Source: Streptomyces sp. LX-29
GTDB lineage: Bacteria; Actinomycetota; Actinomycetes; Streptomycetales; Streptomycetaceae
NCBI RefSeq assembly: GCF_029541745.1
Contig: NZ_CP089746.1
Location: forward strand, 3,224,001 to 3,288,000
Direction of reading: 5' to 3'
DNA length: 64,000 nt
Shown here in pieces: positions 29,474-42,017 of the stretch. The position numbers were made by a program, and so were the translations under genes. The notes beneath the pieces are model-generated. The model ran no database searches. It was not told where the DNA came from and saw nothing but the letters and a program-made list of their open reading frames with translations. The first letter of the stretch is position 1. Every line of letters begins with the position of its first letter.

Positions 29474-31357
29474 TCAGACCGCCCTCATCAGCAGGGTCGC
29501 GGCGATGAGCACCGCCGTACCGCCGAACATCGAGACCGCGTATGAGCGGGCGTAGCCGTTCTGGAGCCGTCGCAGCCGCCCGGAGAGGCCGCCGACGCCG
29601 GCCGCGGTGCCGTTGACGACGCCGTCGACCAGGGTGTGGTCCACATAGACCAGACCGCGGGTGAGGTACTCGCCGGGCTTGACCAGGACGACGTGGTTGA
29701 AGTCGTCCTGCAGCAGATCGCGCCGGGCCGCCCGGGTGAGCAGGCTGCCGCGCGGCGCGGTGCGCGGCACCGGGCGCCGCCCGTACTGCGCCCAGGCGAA
29801 GGCCACGCCGATCGCCAGCACCACCATGGTGGCGCCGGTGACGGTGGCGGCGCTGAGCGGGGAGTCCCCGTGGCTGTACCCGGTGACCGGCTCCAGCCAT
29901 GTCACGAACGCGTCGTTGAGGCTGAACAGCCCACCCGCGAAGACGGAGCCGACGGCCAGCACGATCATCGGGATGGTCATGGACTTCGGGGCCTCGTGCG
30001 GGTGGTACTCCGCCGGGTCCCAGCGCCGCTCGCCGAAGAAGGTCAGCAGCATGACGCGGGTCATGTAGTACGCGGTGATGGCCGCGCCCAGCAGTGTCGC
30101 CGCGCCCAGGATCCAGCCCTCGGTGCCGCCCTTGGCGAAGGCCGCCTCGATGATCTTGTCCTTGGACCAGAAGCCGGACAGCCCCGGGAAGCCGATGATG
30201 GCGAGGTAGCCGAGGCCGAAGGTGACGAAGGTGATCGGCAGATACGTCCGCAGGCCGCCGTACTTCCGCATGTCGACCTCGTCGTTCATGCCGTGCATCA
30301 CCGATCCGGCGCCGAGGAACAGCCCGGCCTTGAAGAAGCCGTGGGTGACCAGATGCATGATCGCGAAGGCGTAGCCGATCGGTCCGAGCCCGGCGGCCAG
30401 GATCATGTAGCCGATCTGCGACATGGTCGAGCCGGCCAGCGCCTTCTTGATGTCGTCCTTGGCGCAACCGACGATCGCACCGAAGAGCAGCGTCACCGCG
30501 CCCACCGTGACCACCGCGGTCTGTGCGTCGGGCGCCGCGTTGAAGATCGCGCCGGAGCGGGTGATGAGGTAGACGCCGGCGGTGACCATGGTCGCGGCGT
30601 GGATGAGGGCCGAGACCGGGGTGGGGCCCTCCATCGCGTCCCCGAGCCAGGACTGCAGCGGCACCTGCGCCGACTTGCCGCAGGCCGCCAGCAGCAGCAT
30701 CAGCCCGATCGCGGTCAGCTTGCCCTCGCCGGCCTGCTCGGCCGAGGAGAGCACCGGGGCGAAGGCGAAGGTCCCGAAGGTGGTGAACATCAGCATGATC
30801 GCGATGGACAGACCGACGTCACCCACCCGGTTGACGATGAACGCCTTCTTGGCCGCGGTGGCCGCCGACGGCTTGTGCTGCCAGAACCCGATGAGCAGGT
30901 ACGAGGCGAGGCCGACGCCCTCCCAGCCCACGTACAGCAGCAGGTAGTTGTCGGCGAGGACCAACAGCAGCATCGCCGCGAGGAAGAGGTTGAGGTAGCC
31001 GAAGAAGCGGCGCCGGCGCTCGTCGTGCTCCATGTAGCCGATCGAGTAGATGTGGATCAGCGTCCCCACACCGGTGATCAGCAGCACGAAGGTCATCGAC
31101 AGCTGGTCGAGTTGGAAGCCGACGTCCGCCTGGAAGCCGTCGACCGGGATCCAGCTGTACACCGTGGTGTGCAGGGTCCGGTCGTGCTCGTCGCGGCCGA
31201 GCAGGTCGGCGAAGAGCACCACGCCGATCGCAAAGGAGACGGCCGCGAACGCGCAGCCGATCCAGTGCCCCGTGCGGTCGAGTCTCCGGCCGCCGCACAG
31301 CAGCACGGCCGCGCCGAGCAGCGGGGCCGCGACGAGCAATCCGATGAGGTTCTCCAC
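29474..31357 (-). CDS. nuoL: NADH-quinone oxidoreductase subunit L
   Basis: 627-residue distal antiporter-like subunit with the long lateral helix typical of NuoL at the C-terminal side. Conserved signatures are [54 protein letters not shown] and [19 protein letters not shown]. The start is a GTG at 31357, 15 bp after nuoK. Together with NuoM and NuoN it carries out proton translocation across the cytoplasmic membrane. Confidence 0.97.
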   Translation of the reverse strand: MENLIGLLVAAPLLGAAVLLCGGRRLDRTGHWIGCAFAAVSFAIGVVLFADLLGRDEHDRTLHTTVYSWIPVDGFQADVGFQLDQLSMTFVLLITGVGTLIHIYSIGYMEHDERRRRFFGYLNLFLAAMLLLVLADNYLLLYVGWEGVGLASYLLIGFWQHKPSAATAAKKAFIVNRVGDVGLSIAIMLMFTTFGTFAFAPVLSSAEQAGEGKLTAIGLMLLLAACGKSAQVPLQSWLGDAMEGPTPVSALIHAATMVTAGVYLITRSGAIFNAAPDAQTAVVTVGAVTLLFGAIVGCAKDDIKKALAGSTMSQIGYMILAAGLGPIGYAFAIMHLVTHGFFKAGLFLGAGSVMHGMNDEVDMRKYGGLRTYLPITFVTFGLGYLAIIGFPGLSGFWSKDKIIEAAFAKGGTEGWILGAATLLGAAITAYYMTRVMLLTFFGERRWDPAEYHPHEAPKSMTIPMIVLAVGSVFAGGLFSLNDAFVTWLEPVTGYSHGDSPLSAATVTGATMVVLAIGVAFAWAQYGRRPVPRTAPRGSLLTRAARRDLLQDDFNHVVLVKPGEYLTRGLVYVDHTLVDGVVNGTAAGVGGLSGRLRRLQNGYARSYAVSMFGGTAVLIAATLLMRAV

Positions 31358-31372
31358 GTGAACGCGACCCTT

Positions 31373-31672
31373 CTAGAGCTTCATCAGGCTGGCGTCATCG
31401 ACCGAGGCCGAGTGGCGGGTGCGGAAGACCGTCACGATGATGGCGAGGCCGACCACGACCTCGGCCGCCGCGACCACCATCGTGAAGAAGGCCACGATCT
31501 GGCCGTCGAGGTTGCCGTGCATCCGGGAGAAGGTGACGAACGCGAGGTTGCAGGCGTTGAGCATCAGCTCCACGCACATGAACAAGATGATCGCGTTCCG
31601 CCGGAGCAGCACCCCGGCGGCGCCGATGGTGAACAACAGCGCGGCCAGGTAGAGGTAGTTGACCGGATTCAC
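31373..31672 (-). CDS. nuoK: NADH-quinone oxidoreductase subunit K
   Basis: 99-residue, three-helix subunit at the normal family length. The two buried Glu residues used in proton transfer are visible in [12 protein letters not shown] and [11 protein letters not shown]. The GTG at 31672 overlaps the nuoJ stop as GTGA, which fixes the start. A longer frame on the same strand running back to 32269 is a shadow of nuoJ. Confidence 0.96.
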   Translation of the reverse strand: MNPVNYLYLAALLFTIGAAGVLLRRNAIILFMCVELMLNACNLAFVTFSRMHGNLDGQIVAFFTMVVAAAEVVVGLAIIVTVFRTRHSASVDDASLMKL

Positions 31673-32574
31673 TGGGCCGCACCCCCGGAGTTGGAATTGG
31701 CGGAGTTCGCGGGCTCGTCGGAGTCGCCGCGCGGGCCGGGCGGACGCTCCGCGCCGCCGGGCCGCGCGGCCCCGCCCTCGGCCTTCTGCTGCCGCCAGTC
31801 GATGGCCCGCCGCTCCAGGGCCGCCAGCGCGGCCAGCGACTCGGCGGAGACGTCCCGGATCTGGCCGCGGGCGCGTAGCGTGCGGTTGACCGAGAGCTCG
31901 GCGGTGGTGCCGTCGGGGAGCAGTCCGGGGATGTCGACCGCGTTGTGCCGGGCGTAGACGCCGGGCGCGGGCAACGGCGGGAGCTGGGTGCCGCGACGCA
32001 CCCGCTGCTCGGACAGCTCGCGCTGGGTGCGGGCGCGCTCGGTGCGCTCGCGGTGGGTCAGCACCATCGCGCCGACCGCCGCCGTGATCAGCAGCGCGCC
32101 GGTGATCTCGAAGGCGAAGACGTACTTGGTGAAGATGAGTGCGGCCAGGCCCTCGACGTTGCCGCCGGAGTTGGCCTGGCCGAGGCCGTTGAAGGAGTTC
32201 AGCGAGGCGTTGCCGATGCCGGCGCAGAGCAGGATGCCGAAGCCGAGGCCACAGGTGGCGGCGAGCCATCGCTGCCCCTTGATCGTCTCCTTCAGCGAGT
32301 CCGCGGCCGTGACGCCGACCAGCATCACCACGAAGAGGAAGAGCATCATGATCGCGCCGGTGTAGACGACGATCTGGACGACGCCGAGGAAGTACGCCCC
32401 GTTGGCCAGGTAGAAGACCGCCAGGATGATCATCGTCCCGGCCAGCGACAGGGCGCTGTGCACGGCCTTCTTCATCAGCACGGTGCCCAACGCGCCGGCC
32501 ACCGCGACGACCGCCAGGATCCAGAACTGGACGGCCTCGCCGGTGGAGGTGGTCGTGGTCGCGGCGAGGTTCAC
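31669..32574 (-). CDS. nuoJ: NADH-quinone oxidoreductase subunit J
   Basis: 301 residues. The first 170 hold the five helices of NuoJ, with the conserved [24 protein letters not shown] segment (residues about 60-80). The remaining 130 residues are a soluble tail rich in Arg, Ala and Pro ([25 protein letters not shown]; ending in Asn/Ser/Gly), longer than in most bacteria. The GTG at 32574 overlaps the nuoI stop as GTGA. Confidence 0.95.
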   Translation of the reverse strand: MNLAATTTTSTGEAVQFWILAVVAVAGALGTVLMKKAVHSALSLAGTMIILAVFYLANGAYFLGVVQIVVYTGAIMMLFLFVVMLVGVTAADSLKETIKGQRWLAATCGLGFGILLCAGIGNASLNSFNGLGQANSGGNVEGLAALIFTKYVFAFEITGALLITAAVGAMVLTHRERTERARTQRELSEQRVRRGTQLPPLPAPGVYARHNAVDIPGLLPDGTTAELSVNRTLRARGQIRDVSAESLAALAALERRAIDWRQQKAEGGAARPGGAERPPGPRGDSDEPANSANSNSGGAAQ

Positions 32575-33230
32575 GCTCCCGCCCCCTGTTCCTCCGACTG
32601 CTCCGCCGACCGGTCCTCGGGCTGCTCGCCCTTGGAGACCGCGACCTGGCGCCGGGTGCCGGGGGCGGCCTCGGAGACCAGGCCCCGGTAGTAGTCCTGC
32701 TCGTCCATGCCCGGGAAGATGGCGTGCGGGGTGTCGACCATGCCCTCGTCCAGCCCCACCAGCAGCTCTTCCTTGGTGTAGATGAGCGAGGCGCGGGTCC
32801 GGTCGGCGAGCTCGTACTCGTTGGTCATGGTCAGCGCCCGGGTCGGGCACGCCTCGACGCACAGGCCGCACAGGATGCAGCGCAGGTAGTTGATCTGGTA
32901 CACCCGGCCGTACCGCTCGCCCGGGGAGTAGCGCTCCTCGTCGGTGTTGTCCGCGCCCTCCACGTAGATGGCGTCGGCCGGACAGGCCCACGCGCACAGC
33001 TCGCAGCCGATGCACTTCTCCAGCCCGTCCGGGTGTCGGTTGAGCTGGTGGCGGCCGTGGAAGCGAGGGGCGGTCGGCTTCTTCTCCTCCGGATACTGCT
33101 CGGTGAAGCGCTTCCTGAAGATGTTCCGGAAGGTCACACCGAAGCCGGCGACGGGGTTCTGCCGGGGGTTCCGGGGCTCCACCGGCGTGCCGCCGTCGGA
33201 CGCGGCCCCCGAAGACATGGCGTCAGACAC
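32571..33230 (-). CDS. nuoI: NADH-quinone oxidoreductase subunit I
   Basis: 219-residue ferredoxin-like subunit with two [4Fe-4S] clusters: [12 protein letters not shown] and [12 protein letters not shown], each with the fourth Cys donated across. Family elements [20 protein letters not shown] and NYLRCILCG surround them. A GTG at 33230 was chosen because AAAGGAGGT lies at ideal spacing; it overlaps the end of nuoH by 8 bp, and an ATG four codons later is possible. The C-terminal 25 residues are Glu/Gln-rich and non-conserved. Confidence 0.95.
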   Translation of the reverse strand: MSDAMSSGAASDGGTPVEPRNPRQNPVAGFGVTFRNIFRKRFTEQYPEEKKPTAPRFHGRHQLNRHPDGLEKCIGCELCAWACPADAIYVEGADNTDEERYSPGERYGRVYQINYLRCILCGLCVEACPTRALTMTNEYELADRTRASLIYTKEELLVGLDEGMVDTPHAIFPGMDEQDYYRGLVSEAAPGTRRQVAVSKGEQPEDRSAEQSEEQGAGA

Positions 33231-34620
33231 CGTCGACCTCCTTTCCGTCACTCTCAGTATTGGCGCCGCCACTGACAATCAGCTCGCGATCATGGCGCCG
33301 GCGTCGGCGCGGCACGGGGGGCAGGGTCTGTCCGGGCAGCGGCGGCACCGGGTGACCGCCGGCCATCGGGTCGAAGGGGGGCTCCGGGGTCCGGGCCGCC
33401 TCGGCCTCCGCGCGCTTCTCCTCGCGGTCGCGGAAGACGTCGACGACAAAGGAGACGAGCAGCAGCGCGAGGACCGCGCCGCCGACGTACAGCACGATCT
33501 GCTGGAAGTCGTAGTCCTCGTTCCGCAGCGCCCGGACGGTGGCGACCAGCATCAGCCAGACCATGGAGACCGGGATCAGGACCTTCCAGCCCAGCCGCAT
33601 GAACTGGTCGTAGCGCACCCGCGGCAGCGAGGCGCGGATCCAGATGAAGACGAAGAGCAGCGCGCTCACCTTGACCAGGAACCACAGCAGCGGCCACCAG
33701 CCGTGGTCGGCGTCCGCCCAGAAGGCGGTCAGCGGCCACGGCGCCCGCCAGCCGCCCAGGAAGAGGGTGACCGCGACCATCGAGACGGTGACCATGTTGA
33801 TGTACTCGGCGAGCATGAACATCGCGAACTTGATCGAGGAGTACTCGGTGTTGAAGCCGCCGACCAGATCGCCCTCGGACTCCGGCATGTCGAACGGCGC
33901 GCGGTTGGTCTCACCGATCATCGCGACGATGTAGATGATGAACGAGACCGGCAGCAGCAGCGCGTACCAGCGGTGTTGCTGGCCCTCGACGATGGCCGAG
34001 GTCGACATGGAGCCGGAGTAGAGGAAGACCGCCGCGAAGGACAGCCCCATCGCGATCTCGTAGCTGATCATCTGCGCGCAGGAGCGCAGGCCGCCCAGGA
34101 GCGGGTAGGTGGAGCCGGAGGACCAGCCGCCGAGCACGATGCCGTAGATGCCGACCGAGGCGACCGCGAGGATGTAGAGGATCGCGATCGGCAGGTCGGT
34201 CAGCTGCATCGGGGTGCGGTGACCGAAGACCGAGACCTCGTTGTCGGCCGGGCCGAAGGGGATCACCGCGACCGCCATGAAGGCCGGGATCGCGGCGACG
34301 ATCGGCGCGAGGACGTAGACCACCTTGTCCGCGCGCTTGACGACCACGTCCTCCTTGAGCATCAGCTTCACGCCGTCCGCGAGGGACTGCAGCATGCCCC
34401 AGGGGCCGTGCCGGTTGGGGCCGATGCGCAGTTGCATCCAGCCCAGCACCTTGCGCTCGAAGACGATGGCGATGAGCACGGTCACCATCAGCAGCGCGAA
34501 GCAGAAGACGACCTTGATGAGGATGAGCCACCAGGGGTCGTGTCCGAACATGGACAGGTCCTCGGCGGCCAGTTGCCAGGCCGGCACGCCGGGCCGGAAC
34601 TCCGTGGCCGGTGTGGTCAC
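33223..34620 (-). CDS. nuoH: NADH-quinone oxidoreductase subunit H
   Basis: 465-residue membrane subunit forming most of the quinone chamber. Eight helices are evident; the signature [21 protein letters not shown] and the loop [24 protein letters not shown] are near invariant in the family. The C-terminal 80 residues (Pro/Arg-rich, ending [10 protein letters not shown]) extend past the usual end, as in other actinobacteria. The GTG at 34620 overlaps the nuoG stop as GTGA. Confidence 0.97.
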   Translation of the reverse strand: MTTPATEFRPGVPAWQLAAEDLSMFGHDPWWLILIKVVFCFALLMVTVLIAIVFERKVLGWMQLRIGPNRHGPWGMLQSLADGVKLMLKEDVVVKRADKVVYVLAPIVAAIPAFMAVAVIPFGPADNEVSVFGHRTPMQLTDLPIAILYILAVASVGIYGIVLGGWSSGSTYPLLGGLRSCAQMISYEIAMGLSFAAVFLYSGSMSTSAIVEGQQHRWYALLLPVSFIIYIVAMIGETNRAPFDMPESEGDLVGGFNTEYSSIKFAMFMLAEYINMVTVSMVAVTLFLGGWRAPWPLTAFWADADHGWWPLLWFLVKVSALLFVFIWIRASLPRVRYDQFMRLGWKVLIPVSMVWLMLVATVRALRNEDYDFQQIVLYVGGAVLALLLVSFVVDVFRDREEKRAEAEAARTPEPPFDPMAGGHPVPPLPGQTLPPVPRRRRRHDRELIVSGGANTESDGKEVDGV

Positions 34621-37127
34621 GAGCGCACCTCCGATACCTCGGCGCCGACCTCGGGGGCGGCCGCGCCGATGCGGACGAGTTCACCGGGGCGGGCGCCGGT
34701 CTCCCGCGCCACGCCGCCGCCCACCGACCGGAGCGGCAGCCAGACCACCCGGTCCGGCATCGGCGTGACGCACAGCGGCAGCCGGACCGTGCCCGAGGGG
34801 CCGGTGACGTAGAGCGGATCGCCGTCCCGAACGCCGGTCTCCGCCGCGGTGGCCGCCGACAGTCGGGCGACGGCGGCGTGCCGGGTCCCGGCCAGCGCCT
34901 CCTCGCCCTCCTGGAGCCGGCCGCCGTCCAACAGCAGCCGATGGCCGGCGAGGACCGCCTGGCCGGGCTCGGGGCGGGGCAGCGGCCGCGCGGTCGACAG
35001 CGGATCGGGGGCGTACGGGCCGTCCCAGTGCCCGAGCCGGTCCAGCTCCCGGCGCACCGCGCCGACATCGGGCAGACCGAGCGGCACCTCCAGCGCGTCG
35101 CCGAGCATGTGCAGCACCCGGGCGTCCGCCGGGATGTGCGCCCGGGTCGCCTGGGCGGGCTTGACGGCCGCCTCGAACGGCCGCGCCCGGCCCTCCCAGT
35201 TGAGGAAGGTGCCGGGCTTCTCGGCGACCGCCGCCACCGGGAAGACCACATCGGCCCGCGCGGTGACCTCCGAGGGCCGCTGCTCCAGGCTCACCAGGAA
35301 CCCGATCTCGTCCAGCGCCTCGATCGCCCGCGCGGGGTCGGGCAGGTCCGCGACGTCGAGGCCGGCGACGAGCAGCGCCCCGAGCTCGCCACTGGCCGCC
35401 GCCTCGATCATCTGGCCGGTGTCCCGGCCGTACTGGTGGGGCAGTCCGGCCACGCCCCAGGCGGTCGCCGTCTGCTGCCGGGCCCGCGGATCGGTGGCCG
35501 GGCGACCGCCCGGCAGCAGCCCGGGCAGCGCCCCGGCCTCGACCGCCCCGCGCTCCCCGGCGCGGCGCGGGATCCACGCCAGCCGCGCACCGGTGGCTCC
35601 GGCCAGCCGCACCGCCGCGGTCAGCGCGCCGGGCACGCCCGCCAGCCGCTCGCCGACGACGATCACCGCGCCGTCGGCCCGCAGCGCGTCGGCCGCGGCC
35701 TGCCCGGCGCCGTCGAGCCCGGTGCCCGCGGCCAGCGCGTCCAGCCACTCGGTCTCGGTGCCGGGGGCGGCGGGCAGCAGCGTGCCGCCCGCCTTGGTCA
35801 GCCCACGGGTGGCGTGCGTGGCGAGGGCGAAGGTGCGCTGGCCGTGTCCGCGGTGCGCCTTGCGCAGCCGCAGGAAGACGCCCGGCGACTCCTCCTCGGC
35901 CTCGAAGCCGACCAGCAGTACGGCCGGGGCCCGCTCCAGCGTGGTGTACGTCGGTCCGTCGCCGGAGAGATCGCGGCCACGGCCGGCGACCCGCGCGGCG
36001 AGGAAGTCGGCCTCCTCCGCACTGTGCGTGCGGGCGCGGAAATCGATGTCGTTGGTGTCGAGCGCGACCCTCGCGAACTTGGCGTAGGCGTAGGCGTCCT
36101 CGACCGTGAGCCGGCCGCCGGTCAGCACCCCGGTACGGCCCCGCGCGGCGGCCAGCCCCTCCGCCGCGCGGGCGAGCGCCTCCGGCCAGCCGGTCGGCTC
36201 CAGCTCACCGGAGTCCCGGTTCCGCACCAGCGGCACGGTCAGCCGGTCGGGCAGCTGGGCGTAGCGGAAGGCGAAGCGGCCCTTGTCGCAGATCCACTCC
36301 TCGTTGACCTCGGGGTCGTTGGCCGCCAGCCGGCGCAGCACCTTGCCCCGTCGGTGGTCGGTGCGGGTGGCGCAGCCGCCGGCGCAGTGCTCGCAGACGC
36401 TGGGCGAGGAGACCAGGTCGAAGGGGCGGGAGCGGAAACGATATGCCTTGGAGGTGAGCGCCCCCACCGGGCAGATCTGGATGGTGTTCCCGGAGAAGTA
36501 CGACTCGAAGGGGTCGCCCTCGCCGGTGCCGACCTGCTGGAGCGCGCCCCGCTCCAGCAGCTCGATCATCGGGTCGCCCGCGATCTGTTGGGAGAAGCGG
36601 GTGCAGCGGGCGCACAGCACGCAGCGCTCCCGGTCCAGCAGCACCTGCGCGGAGATTGGGACCGGCTTCTCGAAGGTGCGTTTGCGGCCCTCGAAGCGGC
36701 TTTCGGGGTCGCCGGTGGACATCGCCTGGTTCTGCAGCGGGCACTCGCCGCCCTTGTCGCACACCGGGCAGTCCAGCGGGTGGTTGATCAGCAGCAGCTC
36801 CATCACCCCGCGCTGTGCCTTCTCGGCGACCGGGGAGGTGAGCTGGGTCCTGACCACCATGCCGTCGGTGCAGGTGATGGTGCAGGAGGCCATGGGCTTG
36901 CGCTGGCCCTCGACCTCCACGATGCACTGGCGGCAGGCGCCGGCCGGGTCGAGCAGCGGATGGTCGCAGAAGCGCGGGATCTCGATGCCGAGCAGCTCGG
37001 CGGCGCGGATGACGAGGGTCCCCTTGGGCACGGAGATCTCGATCCCGTCGATGGTGACGGTGACCAGGTCCTCGCGCGGCACCGCCGCCTCTCCCCCTCC
37101 GGAGGGAGCATTCGTGGTGATGGTCAT
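34617..37127 (-). CDS. nuoG: NADH-quinone oxidoreductase subunit G
   Basis: 836-residue largest subunit. N-terminal [2Fe-2S] domain: [17 protein letters not shown] and the later ASCTITC. Next the His/Cys motif [17 protein letters not shown], then [12 protein letters not shown] molybdopterin-like oxidoreductase fold follows from [15 protein letters not shown] onwards but without molybdenum ligands, as expected. The middle third is variable and Ala-rich. The ATG at 37127 overlaps nuoF as ATGA; the stop overlaps nuoH. It passes electrons along the peripheral arm from NuoF to NuoI. Confidence 0.97.
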   Translation of the reverse strand: MTITTNAPSGGGEAAVPREDLVTVTIDGIEISVPKGTLVIRAAELLGIEIPRFCDHPLLDPAGACRQCIVEVEGQRKPMASCTITCTDGMVVRTQLTSPVAEKAQRGVMELLLINHPLDCPVCDKGGECPLQNQAMSTGDPESRFEGRKRTFEKPVPISAQVLLDRERCVLCARCTRFSQQIAGDPMIELLERGALQQVGTGEGDPFESYFSGNTIQICPVGALTSKAYRFRSRPFDLVSSPSVCEHCAGGCATRTDHRRGKVLRRLAANDPEVNEEWICDKGRFAFRYAQLPDRLTVPLVRNRDSGELEPTGWPEALARAAEGLAAARGRTGVLTGGRLTVEDAYAYAKFARVALDTNDIDFRARTHSAEEADFLAARVAGRGRDLSGDGPTYTTLERAPAVLLVGFEAEEESPGVFLRLRKAHRGHGQRTFALATHATRGLTKAGGTLLPAAPGTETEWLDALAAGTGLDGAGQAAADALRADGAVIVVGERLAGVPGALTAAVRLAGATGARLAWIPRRAGERGAVEAGALPGLLPGGRPATDPRARQQTATAWGVAGLPHQYGRDTGQMIEAAASGELGALLVAGLDVADLPDPARAIEALDEIGFLVSLEQRPSEVTARADVVFPVAAVAEKPGTFLNWEGRARPFEAAVKPAQATRAHIPADARVLHMLGDALEVPLGLPDVGAVRRELDRLGHWDGPYAPDPLSTARPLPRPEPGQAVLAGHRLLLDGGRLQEGEEALAGTRHAAVARLSAATAAETGVRDGDPLYVTGPSGTVRLPLCVTPMPDRVVWLPLRSVGGGVARETGARPGELVRIGAAAPEVGAEVSEVRS

Positions 37128-38503
37128 GCGTTCACCTCCAGTGGGTGGTGGTCCTGGTCGGCCCAGACGGTGGACTTCGCCGGGTCGAAGGGGCAGCCGC
37201 GGCCGGTGATGTGCTGGACGTACTCGTCGCGGAAGTACTTCAGCGAGGAGAAGATCGGGGAGGCGGCGCCGTCGCCGAGGGCGCAGAACGACTTGCCGTT
37301 GATGTTGTCGGCGATGTCGCCCAGCTTGTCGAGGTCCTCCGTCCGCCCCTTGCCGGCCTCGATGTCGCGCAGCAGTTGGACGAGCCAGTAGGTGCCCTCG
37401 CGGCAGGGCGTGCACTTGCCGCAGGACTCATGGGCGTAGAACTCGGTCCAGCGGGTCACCGCCCGCACCACACAGGTCGTCTCGTCGAAGCACTGCAGGG
37501 CCTTGGTGCCGAGCATGGAGCCGGCGGCCCCCACCGCCTCGTAGTCCAGCGGCACGTCGAGGTGCTCGTCGGTGAGGAGCGGGGTGGAGGAGCCGCCCGG
37601 CGTCCAGAACTTCAGCCGGTGGCCGGACCGCATGCCGCCGCTCATGTCCAGCAGTTGGCGGAGCGTGATGCCGAGCGGGGCCTCGTACTGGCCGGGGTTG
37701 GCGACGTGTCCGGAGAGCGAGTAGAGCGTGAAGCCGGGGGACTTCTCGCTGCCCATCGAACGGAACCATTCCTTGCCCTTGTTGAGGATCGCGGGAACGG
37801 AGGCGATGGACTCGACGTTGTTCACCACGGTGGGGCAGGCGTACAGACCCGCGACGGCCGGGAAGGGCGGCCGGAGCCGGGGCTGGCCGCGACGCCCCTC
37901 CAGCGAGTCGAGCAGCGCCGTCTCCTCGCCGCAGATGTAGGCGCCGGCGCCCGCGTGCACGGTGACGGTGAGGTCGGGGAGGCTGTCCAGGCCCAGCTGC
38001 CGGCTGCGCCGCGCGCCGTCGCCGAGGTAGCCCGCCTCGTACGCCTCGCGCACCGCCTCGTGCAGCCGGCGCAGCACCGGCACGACCTCGCCGCGCAGGT
38101 AGATGAAGGCGTGCGTGGAGCGGATGGCGTGGCAGGCGATGGCCATGCCCTCGATCAGCGAGTGCGGATTGGCGAAGAGGAGGGGGATGTCCTTGCAGGT
38201 GCCCGGCTCCGACTCGTCGGCGTTGACGACGAGGTAGTGCGGCTTGCCGTCGCCCTGCGGAATGAACTGCCACTTCATGCCGGTGGGGAAGCCCGCGCCG
38301 CCGCGGCCGCGCAGCCCCGAGTCCTTGACCAGGGCGATGACGTCGTCCGGAGCCATGGCCAGCGCCTTGCGCAGGCCCTCGTAGCCCTCGTGGCGGCGGT
38401 AGGTCTCCATGGTCCAGGAGCGGGGCTGGTCCCAGAACGCGGACAGGACGGGGACGAGCAGCTTCTCCGGGCTCGTCTCGTCGATCGCGGCTGCCACGGT
38501 CAT
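37124..38503 (-). CDS. nuoF: NADH-quinone oxidoreductase subunit F
   Basis: 459-residue NADH-oxidising subunit with FMN and one [4Fe-4S]. The FMN/NADH glycine motif is [16 protein letters not shown], then [12 protein letters not shown] and [17 protein letters not shown]. The cluster ligands are in [13 protein letters not shown] plus a later Cys in SFCALGDG. The ATG at 38503 directly follows a GTG (GTGATG), so either could start; AGGAGGGG serves both. Overlaps nuoE and nuoG. Confidence 0.97.
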   Translation of the reverse strand: MTVAAAIDETSPEKLLVPVLSAFWDQPRSWTMETYRRHEGYEGLRKALAMAPDDVIALVKDSGLRGRGGAGFPTGMKWQFIPQGDGKPHYLVVNADESEPGTCKDIPLLFANPHSLIEGMAIACHAIRSTHAFIYLRGEVVPVLRRLHEAVREAYEAGYLGDGARRSRQLGLDSLPDLTVTVHAGAGAYICGEETALLDSLEGRRGQPRLRPPFPAVAGLYACPTVVNNVESIASVPAILNKGKEWFRSMGSEKSPGFTLYSLSGHVANPGQYEAPLGITLRQLLDMSGGMRSGHRLKFWTPGGSSTPLLTDEHLDVPLDYEAVGAAGSMLGTKALQCFDETTCVVRAVTRWTEFYAHESCGKCTPCREGTYWLVQLLRDIEAGKGRTEDLDKLGDIADNINGKSFCALGDGAASPIFSSLKYFRDEYVQHITGRGCPFDPAKSTVWADQDHHPLEVNA

Positions 38504-39333
38504 CACTTCCCCTCCTCGGTGACCGGTCCGGACGGGTGGTCGGGGTCGGAGGCGGAGGTCTGCTGCGGGGCGTCGTGCGAGCTGGGGTGGCCGGGCGGGA
38601 TCTCGTCCGCCGGGTAGTCGGAGGCGCGCTGCGAGACCACCCGGCCGGGGGCGGCCTCGCCCTTGGCGAGCCGCAGCCCGACCAGCGAGGCGGGGCCCGC
38701 CCCTCCGGTGGCCTCGACCGCGCCGGGCCGGGTGTCGGGGAAGCCGGCGAGGATCCGCGCGGTCTCCTTGTAGGTGCAGAGGGGGGCGCCGCGGGTCGGC
38801 TCGACGGTGCGGCCCGCGCGCAGGTCGTCGACGAGTCGCTTGGCCGACTCCACGGTCTGGTTGTCGAAGAACTCCCAGTTCACCATCACCACCGGCGCGA
38901 AGTCGCAGGCGGCGTTGCACTCGATGTGTTCGAGGGTGACCTTGCCGTCCTCGGTGGTCTCGCCGTTGGCCACCCGGAGGTGCTCCCGGAGCGCCTCGAA
39001 GATGGCGTCGCCGCCCATCACCGCGCACAGCGTGTTGGTGCAGACCCCCACCTGGTACTCGCCGGAGGGCCTGCGCCGGTACATCGTGTAGAAGGTGGCC
39101 ACGGCCGTCACCTCGGCGGTGGTCAACTCCAACTGCTCGGCGCAGAACCTGATGCCGGTGCGGGTGACGTAGCCGTCCTCGGCCTGCACCAGGTGCAGCA
39201 GCGGCAGCAGCGCGGACCGGCTGTCCGGGTAGCGCGCGATCACCTCCCGGGCGTCGCCCTCCAGCCGGGCCCGTACCTCGGCCGGGTAGTCGGGTGCGGG
39301 GAGCTGTGGCATCCCCAAGGTCACGTCTGTCAC
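38503..39333 (-). CDS. nuoE: NADH-quinone oxidoreductase subunit E
   Basis: 276 residues with the thioredoxin-like [2Fe-2S] fold: ligands in [11 protein letters not shown] and [10 protein letters not shown]. The first 170 residues cover the whole family. The last 100 residues are an extension that includes [21 protein letters not shown] and a disordered Ser/Asp/Pro tail, typical of actinobacterial NuoE. The GTG at 39333 overlaps the nuoD stop as GTGA. With NuoF and NuoG it forms the NADH module that the second nuo set may lack. Confidence 0.95.
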   Translation of the reverse strand: MTDVTLGMPQLPAPDYPAEVRARLEGDAREVIARYPDSRSALLPLLHLVQAEDGYVTRTGIRFCAEQLELTTAEVTAVATFYTMYRRRPSGEYQVGVCTNTLCAVMGGDAIFEALREHLRVANGETTEDGKVTLEHIECNAACDFAPVVMVNWEFFDNQTVESAKRLVDDLRAGRTVEPTRGAPLCTYKETARILAGFPDTRPGAVEATGGAGPASLVGLRLAKGEAAPGRVVSQRASDYPADEIPPGHPSSHDAPQQTSASDPDHPSGPVTEEGK

Positions 39334-40715
39334 CGGTCGACGCCTCCCATCACGGGGTCGATGGACGCCACGGCGACGATCACGTCGGCGACCTGGCCGC
39401 CTTCGCACATCGCCGCCATGGACTGCAGGTTGGTGAAGGACGGATCGCGGAAGTGGACGCGGTACGGGCGGGTGCCGCCGTCGCTGACCACGTGCACGCC
39501 CAGTTCGCCCTTGGGGGACTCGATCGCCGCGTACGCCTGCCCGGGCGGGACCCGGAAGCCCTCGGTCACCAGCTTGAAGTGGTGGATCAGGGCCTCCATC
39601 GAGGTGCCCATGATCTTCTTGATGTGGTCCAGGGAGTTGCCGAGCCCGTCCGGGCCCAGCGCCAGTTGGGCGGGCCAGGCGATCTTCTTGTCGGCGACCA
39701 TCACCGGTCCCGGACGCAGCCGGTCCAGGCACTGCTCCACGATGCGCAGCGACTGGTGCATCTCCTCCAGCCGGATCAGGAAGCGGCCGTAGGAGTCGCA
39801 GGTGTCGGTGGTGGGGACGTCGAAGTCGTAGGTCTCGTAGCCGCAGTACGGCTGCGCCTTGCGCAGGTCGTGCGGGAGGCCGGTGGAGCGGAGCACCGGC
39901 CCGGTGACGCCGAGCGCCATGCAGCCGGCGAGATCGAGGTAGCCGACGTTCTGCAGGCGGCCCTTGAAGACGGGGTTCCCGGTGGCGAGCTTGTCGTATT
40001 CGGTGAGGTTCTTACGGAACTTCTTCACGAAGGCCCGCACCTGGTCGACCGCGCCGGGCGGCAGGTCCTGGGCGAGCCCGCCGGGGCGGATGTAGGCGTG
40101 GTTCATCCGCAGGCCGGTGATCAGCTCGAAGAGGTCCAGGATCAGCTCGCGGTCCCGGAAGCCGGTGAACATCATGGTGATCGCGCCGATCTCCATACCG
40201 CCGGTGGCCGCGTAGACCAGGTGTGAGGAGATGCGGTTGAGCTCCATGAGCATGACGCGGATGATGTTGGCGCGCTCGGGGATCTGGTCCTCGACGCCCA
40301 GCAGCCGCTCGACGCCGAGGCAGTACGCCGTCTCGTTGAAGAGCGGCGTCAGGTAGTCCATCCGCGTCACGAACGTGGTGCCCTGCGTCCAGTTCCGGTA
40401 CTCGAGGTTCTTCTCGATGCCGGTGTGCAGGTAGCCGATGCCGCAGCGGGCCTCGGTGACCGTCTCGCCGTCGATCTCCAGGATGAGCCGGAGCACGCCG
40501 TGCGTGGACGGGTGCTGCGGGCCCATGTTGACGATGATCCGCTCGTCGTCGGCCTTGGCCGCGCCGGCCACGACCTCGTCCCAGTCGCCGCCGGTGACGG
40601 TGTAGACGGTTCCTTCGGTGGTCTCGCGTGAGCTGGCCGAAGGAGTCGACTCCGGCCCGGAGGGCCCCGAGGAGGGGTGGTGGCCGGGCGACGGGCGGGC
40701 GTTGGTTGCAGACAT
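39330..40715 (-). CDS. nuoD: NADH-quinone oxidoreductase subunit D
   Basis: 461-residue 49-kDa subunit of the quinone site. Family signatures: [36 protein letters not shown] and the loop GLAQDLPPG. Residues 1-40 are a Ser/Pro-rich extension before the conserved part. The ATG at 40715 overlaps the nuoC stop by one base (TGATG). Full length, no missing segment. Confidence 0.97.
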   Translation of the reverse strand: MSATNARPSPGHHPSSGPSGPESTPSASSRETTEGTVYTVTGGDWDEVVAGAAKADDERIIVNMGPQHPSTHGVLRLILEIDGETVTEARCGIGYLHTGIEKNLEYRNWTQGTTFVTRMDYLTPLFNETAYCLGVERLLGVEDQIPERANIIRVMLMELNRISSHLVYAATGGMEIGAITMMFTGFRDRELILDLFELITGLRMNHAYIRPGGLAQDLPPGAVDQVRAFVKKFRKNLTEYDKLATGNPVFKGRLQNVGYLDLAGCMALGVTGPVLRSTGLPHDLRKAQPYCGYETYDFDVPTTDTCDSYGRFLIRLEEMHQSLRIVEQCLDRLRPGPVMVADKKIAWPAQLALGPDGLGNSLDHIKKIMGTSMEALIHHFKLVTEGFRVPPGQAYAAIESPKGELGVHVVSDGGTRPYRVHFRDPSFTNLQSMAAMCEGGQVADVIVAVASIDPVMGGVDR

Positions 40716-41443
40716 CAGCTGTACGACCTCCGCTGGTCGGGAGCCGGGATCTCGGCGCCCTTGTACTCGACGGGAATGCCGCCGAGGGGGTAGTCCTTAC
40801 GCTGCGGGTGGCCCTGCCAGTCGTCGGGCATCATGATCCGGGTGAGGGCGGGATGGCCGTCGAAGACCAGGCCGAAGAAGTCGTAGGTCTCGCGCTCGTG
40901 CCAGTCGTTGGTCGGGTAGACGTCGACGATCGACGGGATGTGCGGATCGGCGTCGGGGGCGCTCACCTCCAGCCGGATCAGCCGGTTGTGGGTGAGGGAG
41001 CGCAGGTGGTAGACGGCGTGCAGCTCGCGGCCCTTGTCGCCGGGGAAGTGCACCCCGCTCACCCCGGTGCAGATCTCGAAGCGCAGCGCGGGATCGTCCC
41101 GCAGCGTCCGGGCGACCCGGGGCAGGTGCTCGCGGGCGATGTGGAAGGTGATCTCCCCGCGGTCCACGACCGTCTTCTCGATGGCGTTGGCGGGCACCAG
41201 ACCCTGTTCTTCGAGGGCCCCTTCGAGCTCGTCGGCGACGTCGTCGAACCAGCCGCCGTACGGGCGGGTCGAGGGGCCCGGCAGCCGCACGGTGCGCACC
41301 AGCCCGCCGTAGCCGGAGGTGTCGGCGCCGCTGTCGGCGCCGAACATGCCACGGCGCACGCCGATCGCCTCGCCGGTCCGGGCACGGGGGGCCGGGACCT
41401 CGTTGCCGGGTCCGTTCCGCCCGTCCGTCACGTCGCCGCTCAC
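40715..41443 (-). CDS. nuoC: NADH-quinone oxidoreductase subunit C
   Basis: 242-residue 30-kDa subunit. Conserved motifs [22 protein letters not shown] and [17 protein letters not shown] lie near the end. The first 45 residues are variable. The GTG at 41443 overlaps the nuoB stop as GTGA. Separate from nuoD, not fused as in some enterobacteria. Confidence 0.96.
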   Translation of the reverse strand: MSGDVTDGRNGPGNEVPAPRARTGEAIGVRRGMFGADSGADTSGYGGLVRTVRLPGPSTRPYGGWFDDVADELEGALEEQGLVPANAIEKTVVDRGEITFHIAREHLPRVARTLRDDPALRFEICTGVSGVHFPGDKGRELHAVYHLRSLTHNRLIRLEVSAPDADPHIPSIVDVYPTNDWHERETYDFFGLVFDGHPALTRIMMPDDWQGHPQRKDYPLGGIPVEYKGAEIPAPDQRRSYS

Positions 41444-41994
41444 CGCAGCAGCCCCTTCATCTCGATCGTCGGGAGTGCCTTGAGCGCCGCTTCCTCCGCC
41501 TCGCGGGCCGCCTGCTCGCGGTTGACGCCGAGCTTCTCGTGGCGGATCTTCTCGTGCAGCTTGAGGATGGCGTCGATCAGCATCTCGGGGCGCGGCGGAC
41601 AGCCGGGCAGGTAGATGTCGACCGGCACGATGTGGTCGACGCCCTGCACGATGGCGTAGTTGTTGAACATGCCGCCGGAGGAGGCGCACACGCCCATCGA
41701 GATGACCCACTTGGGATTCGGCATCTGGTCGTAGACCTGGCGCAGCACCGGGGCCATCTTCTGGCTGACCCGCCCCGCCACGATCATCAGGTCGGCCTGG
41801 CGCGGCGAGCCGCGGAAGACCTCCATGCCCCAGCGGGCGAGGTCGTAACGCGCGGCGCCGGTGGCCATCATCTCGATCGCACAGCAGGCGAGCCCGAAGG
41901 TGGCGCCGAAGACGGAGGACTTACGGGCCAGGCCCGCGGCGTTCTCCACGGTCGTCAGCAGGAACCCGCTCGGAAGCTTCTCTTCGATACCCAT
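41440..41994 (-). CDS. nuoB: NADH-quinone oxidoreductase subunit B
   Basis: 184-residue subunit holding cluster N2. Ligands: the Cys pair in [10 protein letters not shown], Cys in MGVCASSGG and Cys in LPGCPPRPE. The ATG at 41994 is preceded by AAGGGG and separated from nuoA by 23 bp. It is a shorter, cleaner version of the second-copy NuoB at 861; the shared core (for example PRQADLMIV and CPPRPE) shows common origin but much divergence, so the two clusters split long ago. Confidence 0.97.
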   Translation of the reverse strand: MGIEEKLPSGFLLTTVENAAGLARKSSVFGATFGLACCAIEMMATGAARYDLARWGMEVFRGSPRQADLMIVAGRVSQKMAPVLRQVYDQMPNPKWVISMGVCASSGGMFNNYAIVQGVDHIVPVDIYLPGCPPRPEMLIDAILKLHEKIRHEKLGVNREQAAREAEEAALKALPTIEMKGLLR

Positions 41995-42017
41995 GCGAAT
42001 AGTCCCCTTGATCCCGG